Source: Branchiostoma floridae (taxonomy: Eukaryota > Chordata > Leptocardii > Amphioxiformes > Branchiostomatidae). From it: a DNA stretch of 60,000 nucleotides. The notes under the pieces were generated by a model. It made no database searches. It was not told the origin of the DNA and worked only from the letters and a program-made list of their open reading frames with translations. Of this stretch, positions 12,101 through 24,100 are shown piece after piece. The DNA lies in the NCBI RefSeq assembly GCF_000003815.2, contig NC_049983.1:536524-596523 (forward strand), given 5' to 3'. The position numbers were made by a program, and so were the translations under genes. Positions within the stretch are counted from its first letter, which is position 1, and every line of letters starts with the position of its first letter.

Positions 12101-15100
12101 GGCGGGTAACAGAAGCCAACTCGGACCCAGTCGCCACTGAAACAAAATTCTCAATGTAATAAAGCGCGTTCTCAGTACGTTCTCAGTACGCATCTGGAGT
12201 GACAGGAATGATAGGTAATATGTCAAAGTTGAAGGACCCTTAGACATACACAAAATTAACGTTTGGGCATTGTTATGGAATGCGAAAGAATGATCGAGAC
12301 GAAAACTGTTTAAGAGTCAGGGGCATTTACCTTTGACATGTTACCCACAGTTCCTGTCGCTGCAAATACATACGTATTCGGATCCACGAACTTGCTTATT
12401 TTCATGGAGACTGTTCTCTGACCCTTCTAGAGTCAAAATGATCCAACGTCATATGACCTGGTCGGAAAGGTGACCCCCGGTCGGTGACGAGAAGTGTTCA
12501 AGAATAGTTTGTTCGAACTGTTTGGCCTTAATGTTTGCAATTTTTGGCTTGGAAATTCTAAACAAAGGCAAACCAACCTGTCAAAGTTTATTGGATATAC
12601 GGTTATTTGCTCCGGAGCCTTCCCGTCCCAGTGGACGGTGTACGACTTGTCTAGCATCACCACCGGCATGTAGTAATTTGTCTGCCCTGGAGTTTTCAGT
12701 GTAACTGGTGTATCCGGATACTCGTCACGGTACATCGACATCTTGTTCCTCTGATGGTTGGTATTGATGAACAACTGTGGAGAAGAATACGTTTGTAGGT
12801 GGCTGTATTCTTTCCACAAAGCCAGAATATATCTATCTTTGAGGGGCAAGTATTGAAGAGTACAAGCTACATAATACCAGCTCCGGACAGATTTATTTGA
12901 TTCACTGATTCATATTTGATTTGTGTTGCCCTGCTGGGCCCGGGTTCGATTCTCGGGAGCCAGGAGTCTGTTCCTATTTTTTAACCGTAGGATTATGCCT
13001 AACAATCTAAAATTTTTAATGTTGTTTGTACCAACCGATGCATAATCTCCACGACAGACGAGACCGATCCAGTCTGGTTTCTCCACACAGCCGGGGTTCC
13101 TGACCAGGTAGTTGTCCGGCCCGACTAAGTAGCTGTCCGGGTAGCCGGTGAGGCTCCCGTCCAAGTCGTGCAGAATGTTGGTCTTGTCTCCGTCTCTGCT
13201 GTGCTCACCAAAGCCTGATATGCCTGCCGCGCCTAAGAACATGCGACTTTGAACCTGATGAGGAAATTAGATGAATGAAAGCATCTTTATCAAACAAATA
13301 CTAAGCAATTCTCTAACGAAAATAAGGCTTCCATATAGACGGTCTAGTATACCGAACAATATATATTTTAGTTGTGTTCGTCCACATCTTCTTCTTCTTG
13401 ACTTTTGAATTGACATTGGTATTTCGTAACAATAAAATCTGTTTTCGGATACTTTTTGAAGTTAACGATAATTTTTGCCAATTTTTCACCGGCTTCCTAC
13501 GATTCACAGTATGGCCCCAAACTTGGTACATGTACGGATTCCATCTATATATTAATCAGATCCATTTAACATAGTACATGCCATAAAATGTATAACATGC
13601 GTTACATGATGGGTGACAAGAAAATCATCGACGTACATTTTCAAACTTGGATCTTGTAATGTTGTTCTTTGGCGTGTTTTGCCAGCCATTCTTAGTTTTG
13701 AACCCAATGGCGCTGCTCCACCGATCGGCCTCGGGTACTATGGCGTACCTCTTGAAAGTACAGCTGTCCACGAAGATGGGACCATCGTACACAATAAGGC
13801 CTCGTAAGTTGTTCGCTCTGTAAGCGAATAAACAAGGTTGAAATTTCTGCATTTAGATATTAAAGTGACCACGGTTTGTACTAAGAAGGGAAGATCCTAA
13901 TTGCTCTGGTGCCGGTCAGGGATGTATCCCAAGCCAGGCTCCGAAGCCTCAGATTTATCCAGTTTGACTGCCGGATACCGGTGGACACACCTCGGATAGG
14001 TCCTGGCGGTTACTTTTTACCGGGTCCCGGAATGATTTTAAGCCCGCAAAATTCAAATGTCGGGAAATTGACGAAAACTAGTGGCCAATATGGACAGCTC
14101 ACTGAAAATCTCTTTTTGGTGTATCTTACTCATTGTACATTGCGATTTCCTATAAAGTTATTTCGTAGGGCCCCTTTTTGTTCTTAGGCTAACGTCACAT
14201 CTCCAAACCGGGGCCCAGCCGGGCTGTTTGTGGAAACGAAAAATAGAACTATATACGTAAAAACATACGCAAATAATACCCACGTCTATTCTTCTTACGT
14301 CTTGTGTGGTCTTTAATATCATACTTTTGTTTCCGAAAGCTACCCGGCCGGGCCCCGGTTTGGAAATGTGACCCTAGCATTAGTGTGGCTGTTGTACATA
14401 GTTGCACAACTCAGTTCAACAGTGTTGCCATTCACTTAGTTTTTTCTTTCGGTCATTTAATTGTTTTTTTTTTTGCGCACCACCACATGCCACACTAGCT
14501 GCACCTTGTTTCGCAGTACGCGAGTGAGCGAGCGATGGAGTGAGTGAGTGAGTGAGTGAGTAAATGAGTGAGTGAGAGAGTGAGTGAGTGAGAGAGTGAG
14601 TGAGTGAGTAAATGAGTGAGAGAGAGTGATCGAGTGAGTGATCGAGTGAGTGAGAGAGTGAGTGAGTGAGTAAGTGAGTGAGTGAGTGAGTCAGAATGCT
14701 ATTGTTACAGACAACCACCACAGCTCTGAAGACAACAATGCGAATGTCTGCACATGTACACTTACGTAGAGCCGGGCCAGGTCCTCTCCACCGGCTTGAC
14801 ACTTCCCATCCCCCAGGCCCTGGATCCGGTTTTCGTGCCCACGTTCTCACTCTCTCCGATGAAGATGCTGTTCCAGATTTGCTGACTCGATCCCTCGTCG
14901 TTAGGGAATATTCCTTCACTGCATTAAAAAGGAACACGTTGTGGGCAGCATTTCAAGATTTCTAGTCCCCATAGGTGACTAATGGATGCTGATTTGTTTA
15001 TTCCATCACTATGTTCCTAGGTACAGCAAAGACATATACATTTCTTTTTTTTTTACATTTCTTATAACATTCAATGTTTTTTTAAATACGACACCTCTTC

Positions 15101-15109
15101 TCCCCCCCC

Positions 15110-15146
<37 letters not shown>

Positions 15147-18100
15147 ATATATACATGCTAATGTTATTGTAATCGCAGTACGTTATTTCCTCAATGACTT
15201 ACCTTGCCATCACCAGTCCTACTCCGTTATCAACAAACCTTGAAAATAAAACAAAATAATCCAAATAAGATGTTTGGACGAACTTCGTTTCCACGTGTTA
15301 CACCATGACATGCTCTAATGATATTTCTACTGCACATCTTGAAGGGCAACATCTTTGTGATTCCTAACTGGCCTCCAACACCTTATAGACCAGGTTCAAG
15401 GTCTAAGATGAGTGTGTGTCTTTAGGCAAATAGGTATCCCACATGACAAATCTTAAATCGTTATGATTCTCTAATTCTTCAATGACCAATTCAACTCCCT
15501 CTTTTTTCTTTTTTTTTAAAGCAAATAGCCGTGAAAATACATATTGCACTTGTATCAATATTTTGATGAATGTATAAGGATGCCACGTACGCGTTTTTGT
15601 GGTAATGAAATATACATACGCGCTCTTGTCGAACCAGATGTCCCCTCCACGGATCCATGCACCCCATCCACGGTTCTTGAAGGCGGTGTACCCCACCAGC
15701 ATGGCCGGTACACGGGGCTGTAGTAGGTCCGAGTTCTGATGAGGCTTGTACCTATGCCGGACATGAAGACATTGTCGTTTGCTTGTAAACTTACGTAAAT
15801 GCAGGTATATATACAGAGATATGTTAGACGCACGAAGCTTAACAATTCATCATAGCAACAACTGGACAAATGTTCACATCAACACAAGCGCAGCAGATGA
15901 ATAAGAAAGTTAGAAACGGTTTTCCCATCTAAGTACCAAGTTTCAGGGAGCAAAGGGAAGTTCTTTTGAAGCTTGTAGGTGCGCAATAGGAACTCAGCCT
16001 GTATTAGGCTTAGGTCACATTTCCAAACCGGGGCGAGGCCGGGATGTTTAAGGAAAGGATAAATTAAAATGTCTACCCAGAAATATACACAAATCATGCC
16101 CATGAATGTTATGTTGACATTTTGTGTATTTCTATGTCTATTATATCATCCTTTTTCCTCCCGAAAGCTGCACGGCCGGGCCCCGGTTTGGAAATGCAGC
16201 TCTAAAGCGCTTATTTTCTCCTGAACACGACCAACAGGATTACCTCCCACCAGCCTTGGACAGGAATTCGGACGGTGAGGAAGCCGTTGCTGGTGTAGTC
16301 TTGACTCCGGCCTCTATCATCATCCCCTATGAGAATACACGAAACTTGTTCAACATTTACATGCTTATTTAGTTTGCATTACGTCTGACGTAAAGCTCAT
16401 CATCGCTAATTTATCCGTTTTCCAGTTTAATACTAAATGCAGCCACAACTACGAACAATGATAAAACATTTTTATCCTTGCAATATACCTATATGGACTA
16501 AGATTATCACCATCTGGTTGTATTCAAATGGTTAAGAGTTATGACAGAGTGAGGTAGCAGATAACTGTGGCAGTTGTCATGTTCCAATTTTTGTGTGACA
16601 TAAATGAGTGTGAACCTATGTATTTGGGTTTTCTCTGTCTTCGTGTATCATGATAGTTAAAAAGTTAATGAGAGATATCAATGAGAGAGTGACACATAAT
16701 AGCTAACGCAACAGTTAGCCATGTGATTATTGTTAAAAGAACAATACCTGTCCATTAGAGTGTGCCCTGTTGTTGTAGAACCGTCCCATTGGAGAGTACG
16801 ATGACTGTAAAGGTGGAAGTGATCCCGCTGACAGGCCTGTCGGCTCATGATGGAAGAGGTACCATATACCAACGCCCTGTGAACGCATAAAACCATGCAT
16901 TAGCATAGAATAGAAATATTGTCAAATAGTGGACTTTTAGCAACTTTGAATTGCAATTCTGAAACCATTAGTAATGGTATGGGTAGAGTCTATAAAGCTG
17001 ATAATGCTATAGCCAATGTGTTGGCTCCAGATACTAGTAGGCAGAGACTGCCATATTTGGTTCACTTCTCGAGCCACATGTAGAGAAAAATGACGTTATA
17101 GATACGTTACATTGATTTATTCCTTAACAAAGACTGGTCGTCTACAGTAAAAAATGCCAACTTGATTTAACTGCAATCTTCGTAAGACGTCCAGTAGAAC
17201 ATTTACTGTAAGCTTGCTATATGGGATTGCGATGACTTTAAACATACCTGGGTGCCGGCAGCGGCGTTGTTGATGAGATTGTTGTTAGGATGGGAGATCC
17301 AAAACGTGGTTAACATCCTAAATGTAAGAGGAATAGAAATATAGGACCATAACTTGATTTATCTTAAAAAGACCCTGTTCATTAGAATCTTACGGGTGAC
17401 ATTTTGTTAATAATAATTATCCCTACTTTATGTAATCTTTATACAACACAACGGAATTATTTCTCTATGGAAGAAAAATTGGAATAACAAAACGTTTCTT
17501 ACAGACAGTCCGAATAGGGGTTGGGAGTGTAATCGCCGTACACCCCATCCAGTATGTTCCGGCACATGTTTTGGTCCCTGTCGGTCGGCAGCTGGGTGCC
17601 GTATCGGGTCGACAGGCCGAGGTTGTGGTCCAGCACGTTACGTTGTTCCGCTCCGTCCTCAAGGAAATAGCAATGGCCGAGGGTCTCGTAACCGACTGTG
17701 TCTTGGACCTGATGACAAAAATAACAGTCTTCGAATGAAAAACTAATTTGCGTTGGTAGAATAAATTGTTGTGCAAGATAGTCGATCTCGTCGACCTTCA
17801 TCAAATATCTGATTCACTGCGCTGATTCTCCGGAAACCAGAAATGTGATGAAGTCGGAAGTGTATCAAAAGTCATCCGAAGACGGCCGGCGAGATAGACT
17901 AAAAATCAACAATGAGTGTGTACTAGTTATCATGGTATATTTTTGCAGGGAGAGGTTTCCAGTCCTTCCCTTTTAACGAGCTCGAGGCATCTCTTCAAAC
18001 ACAGAGCCGGCCCCATTTGAGAGGTGCTCGTCTAAGGATACACTTTACAGCCGGAATAAAGGAAAGACTGACCAGCAACCCGTTTGTGCCATGGATGGTC

Positions 18101-21100
18101 ACACAGCGGGAGAAGCAGTGGTGAATGGAAAGCTCTCGGACGTACGTTGGGCGGCTGTAGCATCCCTTCTCGTCCACATCTCCCGTCATGTGGAAGTGGA
18201 CAGGATATCTGCCCAGAATCTGCTGACCCATGCGGGGACTTCGATACGGGCCAAGTGGACGTTCCTGAGTTTTTTCAGAATCTGTAAAGGGTAAGTTTAC
18301 AGATTTCAAAATCTTGGTGCATGAAGGGGATTTGAGGATTCTTCATTTACGTCCCGGCCTCTTGTACTTAAGTATTCATATTAAACAACAAAAAATTAAA
18401 ACATTGCGATTGTTAATTAAAGACGAGAGCTAACCTTTAGATGTCCTCCATACGTGTCAAAGTCGAAGAACTGACATTTGTTGTCTCCATAGCAGCCATC
18501 CTCTACCTCCCCCTGGAACTTGATGTTCCTTGTCAGCAGACCGACCTCTCCCCGCAAGTCTACTTCATCAGAAATCTCACCGAAATGCATGAACCTGATC
18601 TCACCTGTACGACAGCAGAACGCACTGGTGGTCAATTTTAATCCGTGATTGATTGCATGTACTTCTAGGTAGCCATGTTTTGCTAGTAACGATAAAATAA
18701 AACATTGTATTTTACGTTAACAAAACTTATTGTGTTATTTTATGACTTAGATGACCGACAACTAGTTGAATGAATGAATGAATCGTTTTATTCGATCAAT
18801 GTGATTTCTCCAGAATTGTGTCTTTTGGGATTTTTTAAATATGGATCTTACGTTCATTACGTATATGATATAAACTATTTGGATTTTCGGTCAAATTTAG
18901 GACCAATTTAAACATATTTGCTTTTTTGTCCACCAAACACCCTTTTTAAATCAACCATATTGGCATATTTCAGAAAACATAGAGATAAGACTGTGCAGCA
19001 CACGTATATGGTAAGATTTGAGGTATACACACTGCTAATTTTCATTTGATTTTAGCGAGACGCGAGAGAGGTTACTTTTCTAAGTATCGTATCTTTTCGA
19101 AGATGTTCCAGTTACTGTTAGGTTCGGGGGGGGGGGGCGGCTCCGGTAACCTGATCCCCACCCTTACAGTATAAAGTAGCCCATAGCAACCGCCGTCGTT
19201 AAGGCCTAACATGACGGTCTCTTACCGCTGATTTTGACCTGATGGCTGGAGCACTCCTGGCACGGCAGCAGCTGGAACTCCTCTGCCTGCTCCATGTTGT
19301 AGTCCGTGCTGGCCATCACGATGTGGTCCCCAGGCTGCCAGGAACTGACGTCATCCTTTAGGTTAATGACGTACTCATCGGCAGGGAGGCCCACTGAAAA
19401 TGTGCACCGCGCACCTGAAGTAAAACCACACACAATGTTTAATATTGTGAAATATGAAGGCTCCAGGTCACATTCATAATTAAAAATAGCTACCGATATG
19501 CCTATACTGAAACATGACCTTCCTTTACCCAAACCATACCCACCTACCAAATTTCATGACGATCTATCCACAGCATCACTCAAGTTACCCAAGTGACAAA
19601 CAAACTAGCAGACATGAAAGATCCGCCACAGAACCGTAGGAAGGCACCGGCGGGCCCATGCTCGAACGTAACCTCCCTGACACCTAGAAAAGTCATGAAT
19701 ATCCATCCACAGTTATGCGAGGTATGCTTTTGACACCAAAAACCATTCCACCACTGCAATACAGACAACTTTCTCAGCAAAGTAGTAAGTAGTAAAAGGA
19801 TATGCCCAGTTTACTAACGAATAACGAGGAACGATTCTTACCTTCCAACAGTTCACTGGAGACGATGACGTCAAAAGTCCCGAAAAAGCCATTGAAGGTT
19901 GCCGTCACAGTTGCTGTGCTCATGCTCTGTGATTCTGTGTGACATACAATTCCGAACATATAACCGGCAGTCATGTTGGAAAGAATATATATTTATAGTA
20001 GATTTTCCGAGAGTCGAAATTTTTGTTTTGAAACGGGTTTTATTTATGAATTGGATCCTTGGTTGAATATGAAAAGTAGGTTGTGTACAAATAACTTTGT
20101 TACTAAAAACCAACCTCCATAAACCTCCACTTCGCACAGAGTAAGAACCCGGTTGCTGCCAGGTAAGGTGATGCCGACGTACCGCCCCTTCAGCCCGCCA
20201 ACCTGGATGGTCTTCTCGGCTTGTCCCGCAGAAAAGCTGAAATCTCCACCAAGTTTTGGATTTGCCGTCACATCACTGTTGTCTCCGATGTACACCTCGA
20301 ATGGAGTGATTCTGTCCCAGCAACAGTCCTGTCGGTTAAAGATGGTGATGTGGTCGATTTCTTGCGTTCGTCCCAGATCGACGTACCACCAGGGGTTGTC
20401 TTCCGTGTCCGTGTGTGAACAGGAACCATCTCCAAAGGTCCCACTGCGACCGCCGTCTACAGCACGACCTGCATTACCGTTCCAGACTGACTCACTGCTC
20501 TGGTAGGCAGGTTTGTACAACGCCAGGTTCATAAGTCCATCGGTTGCTGTGCTCTGTGGGACTGAGTGACATAAAGAAAAACGCAAACATATCATCAACA
20601 ATCTTGTTTGAATAAACAATAAACAATAATTATAAGGAATCAATAGTACATGCATGGTAAATTTCGTTAGAGTCGCAGTTTTGTTCATAAAACAGCTTTT
20701 ACCTGTGTATGGGATCCTGTGTTCAACGGTAGCACCCGGATCTCCCTTGACCGTCACAAGTGTCCACGGGTCCCTGTAACACAGTTAGTTCGTCTAGTTA
20801 ACAAGAGGCACACGTGAATTGGTCCTCTTGAAACCAGTTGAACATAAACAAGCGTTAGGTAATCTTCTTCTTCTCGTGTCATCAGCGTTAGGAAATGTGG
20901 CTGTACATAAAATGCCATACGTATTTTGTAGAATGCAACCACATTGATAGCAGCGATACTCTATTTGCAGTGTAGAATAGTACCAGTCATTATTGCTCTA
21001 AGGAAGGTGATGTCGGTCGTTGATTGTACATACTATCAAGTTCCTGGTTCTGAATGAAGGACACCAGTTATTTTTCAGCCTGACGAAATTATTTGCGAAT

Positions 21101-24100
21101 TTGAGGAAGATTGAGTATTTCATGGCTGCTTTTAAATGCCTGATCACCTCGAATTTAACGAGTCCACCTCCACACTGCCAAGCTCCCTGAGCTTCTCCTT
21201 TGCTGAGTCCCCTAGGTTGCCCACTGCGTCCATCACTGCCAGCGCCACGATTCTTCCGGCCGGAATCTGGTCGAGGTAGGTTGCCAAGCTTCGGCTGTGG
21301 TCTTCGCTACTCCAGGTGTCGAAGTTTGCCGAGTCCACCACAGCCGCCGTGATTTCGTCAATGACGCGGATGTTGATGCCACGCTGCCATCCGTCGACGG
21401 CAGAGTCCCAAGAATACGGACCCTGCTCATACAAGATATCTTTCATATGATACAAAAAAACAGCAGTCTGGGACCCGTATACAAAGAAAGACAAAGATAA
21501 GCTGGAAAGGGCACAGAATCAAGCTGTAAGATTCTGCACAAGCAACTACAACAGTGATGCTAGTATTACCAAAATGAGAACACACCAGCGGTGAATGACA
21601 CTTGAAGGAAAATGTCAAAACTTTCCATGATGTTCAAAATGATCAATAAACTGAGGGATATACCGACTTATACAAGGTCAACAAAAAGCAAGGAATAGTC
21701 ATGCCTTCAAGTACTAGAGTAACAAACCTAGGATTGATGTGTTCAAAAATTCGTATTTTTCCTGAACTATGATTATCGTTGAGTGGAATTTGTTATCACA
21801 GTAGGGGCATCTTCGGTAGATAGTTTTGAAGAAGACTTGCAGAGAGATGTACAAAAGCTAGGTGTGACGGGTAGTTCAGTATAATATACGCAGCTGCTGC
21901 CTCGTCGCGTGCCTGTGTGCGTCACGCCGAAAAAAAGGCGGTTATACCGGCTAAATAGATACAGATACATTGACGCACAGTCAGAACATCTTTCTTTAAA
22001 AAGCTGCTCAACTGATAGGCTTTGAGAACCGTATTAAGAGGGATAGATCGATAGATCGATAGATCGATAAATGGATAGATGGATACATACTATTAGATAG
22101 ATGGATAGATAGATAGATAGACAGATTGAAGGGCTTACCTTAGGAAGTCCTCCTTGTGGCACTGTCTGTGTGAGCTGTGTCCACGCCACCTTGCGCTGCC
22201 CGTGGATCTCCAGAGTCCCGCCTGACGTCACCAGGAACTGCTTGGTGCTGTTGATGTTATCGTCCGAGCGGCCGTACAGGGACACCGTGGCCTTCCCCTG
22301 GTACGGGCAGGTCTCACTGCCGATGTGAAACTCTCCACCATCTCCCACTGTTACATCACGGGCCCTCAGGACAATCTCATCGTCCCATGCGGAGCCGAAG
22401 TCGGCAAACACCACTCGTCCTGTGACCAGTGGTATGTAGCGAAATATTGTCAGTAGAGCTTCACCACATAAGAGAGCTAGAGCTAGAGGCCACAGTCCCA
22501 ATTAGAGGTCCTGTTCCGGTAATAGAACATCCTACATGGAGAAAGATGTATACAGGCGCCATGGGCCAGAACTTGATGTCCAAGAATGACTTGGCGATTG
22601 GTTAATTGGCTAATTGATTGATATGGCTCATAATCAGGTTTTATGAACTTTTTTTTTCAAATGAGCATTACTTATTCATCTTTAGAGCTGGAGATAAATC
22701 CTTACGTAGCAATTCTTTAACTACCTGTTTGACAACGTGTAAAAAAAAAATGTATGCACCTCCGTCTCTGATTTCCAGTGACAAGAATGTGGCGGATGAC
22801 ATCAGAAGGTAGTACTGTCCTCTACCCACAACCACCTGCGCGCTGGTGTCGTGTCCAGGGTTCCATGGGATGAGGGTGTGGTCCTGATCTGGGCACTGAT
22901 GGCCGCCATTCAAAGGGGCAGTCGTAGGGTCAACATCCGGGCATGTCCATACTAGGCAGAAAAAGATACAACACAACGCATTAGATGAATAGCAAAGGTC
23001 TTTCTACACATTTGTGTCACCTCTCACAAGGAAATTCTGACTAATTAGCTTTGCACTGCAGCTATAGGTGTCGCTGCTTACAAATGCAAACCCAAACGGT
23101 GTTTGCATTGTGTACGTACATAGTAAATGCGCTTCTTTACAAAAAATTTGGAAATCTCACATCAGAAAAGAGACAAAAACTAGAGTATTTCAATCTTGTA
23201 TTATCTCAATTCTACTTTGTGGCTGTGAGTCTTGGACAATGAACTCTTCTCAGACCAGGAAACTGGATGGTTCCTTCACCAGGATGTTACGTGCTGTATA
23301 CAACAAACCTTGGTGGGAACACACAACAAAGAACTGTACGGGACTCTTCCATTTATTTCAAGTGAAGTCAGGCGACACCGGCTAAGTCTTGCTGGTCATG
23401 TTGTTCGACATGGCGAACCAGCCGGTAAACTGCTTTTTTGGTCACCAGAAGCAAATAGGAGAAGAGGACGTCCATACCTCACACTAAAGGATCTTATTGA
23501 AGCAGAGACTGGTCTATATGACAAGGAACTCATTGAACTGATGAAGCAAAGAACACTATGGAAGCAAAACTATGTGAATGCTTCAACCTGTTAGAATCAA
23601 GTATGAATATGTATGCATGTACTATATGAACCACTCATTTTTTTCTCTAAATGAAATAACAAATGGTGACATGTCAACCTGATCAAACTATCCAAGTATT
23701 ACAAACGATATAAGGAAAAAAAAATTCAAAATAAACTTTCAAAGCTCAAAATTTGATGCTACAAACGTGTGTGACTGTTATAAAGATTCTTTGAAAACGA
23801 CAAACATACCTCCATAAACCTCCACTTCACAAAGAGCGAGGATCCGGTTGCTGCCAGGTAGGGAGATGCCGACGTACCGCCCCTTCATCCCGCCAACCTG
23901 GATGGTCTTCTCGGCCTGTCCCGCAGGAAAGCTGAAATCTCCAACAAGTTTTTGGTTTGCCGTCACGTTGCTTTTGTCTCCGATGTACACCTCGAATTGA
24001 GTGATTCTGTCCCAGCAACAGTCCTGTCGGTTGAAGATCGTGATGTGGTCGATCTCTTGCGTTCGTTCCAGATCGACATACCACCAGGGGTTGTCTTCTG

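Noticed and set aside
12905-12965. tRNA gene
   Set aside because: Only a B-box-like half is present, with no acceptor-stem partner.
14416-14937. Minus-strand frame with THSLTHSL repeats
   Set aside because: Translation of the GAGT microsatellite joined to exon 18 of gene A across an intron donor.
19580-19690. Extra exon candidate (FEHGPAGAFLRFCGG) between exons 8 and 9 of gene A
   Set aside because: Exons 8 and 9 join in phase without it, and the aligned stretch of gene B (57600-57720) shares flanks but not this sequence.
22420-22501. Signal-peptide-like start MGLWPLALALLCG before exon 4 of gene A
   Set aside because: It lies before a good acceptor that joins exon 3 in phase, and a better signal-peptide exon is at 26391-26457.
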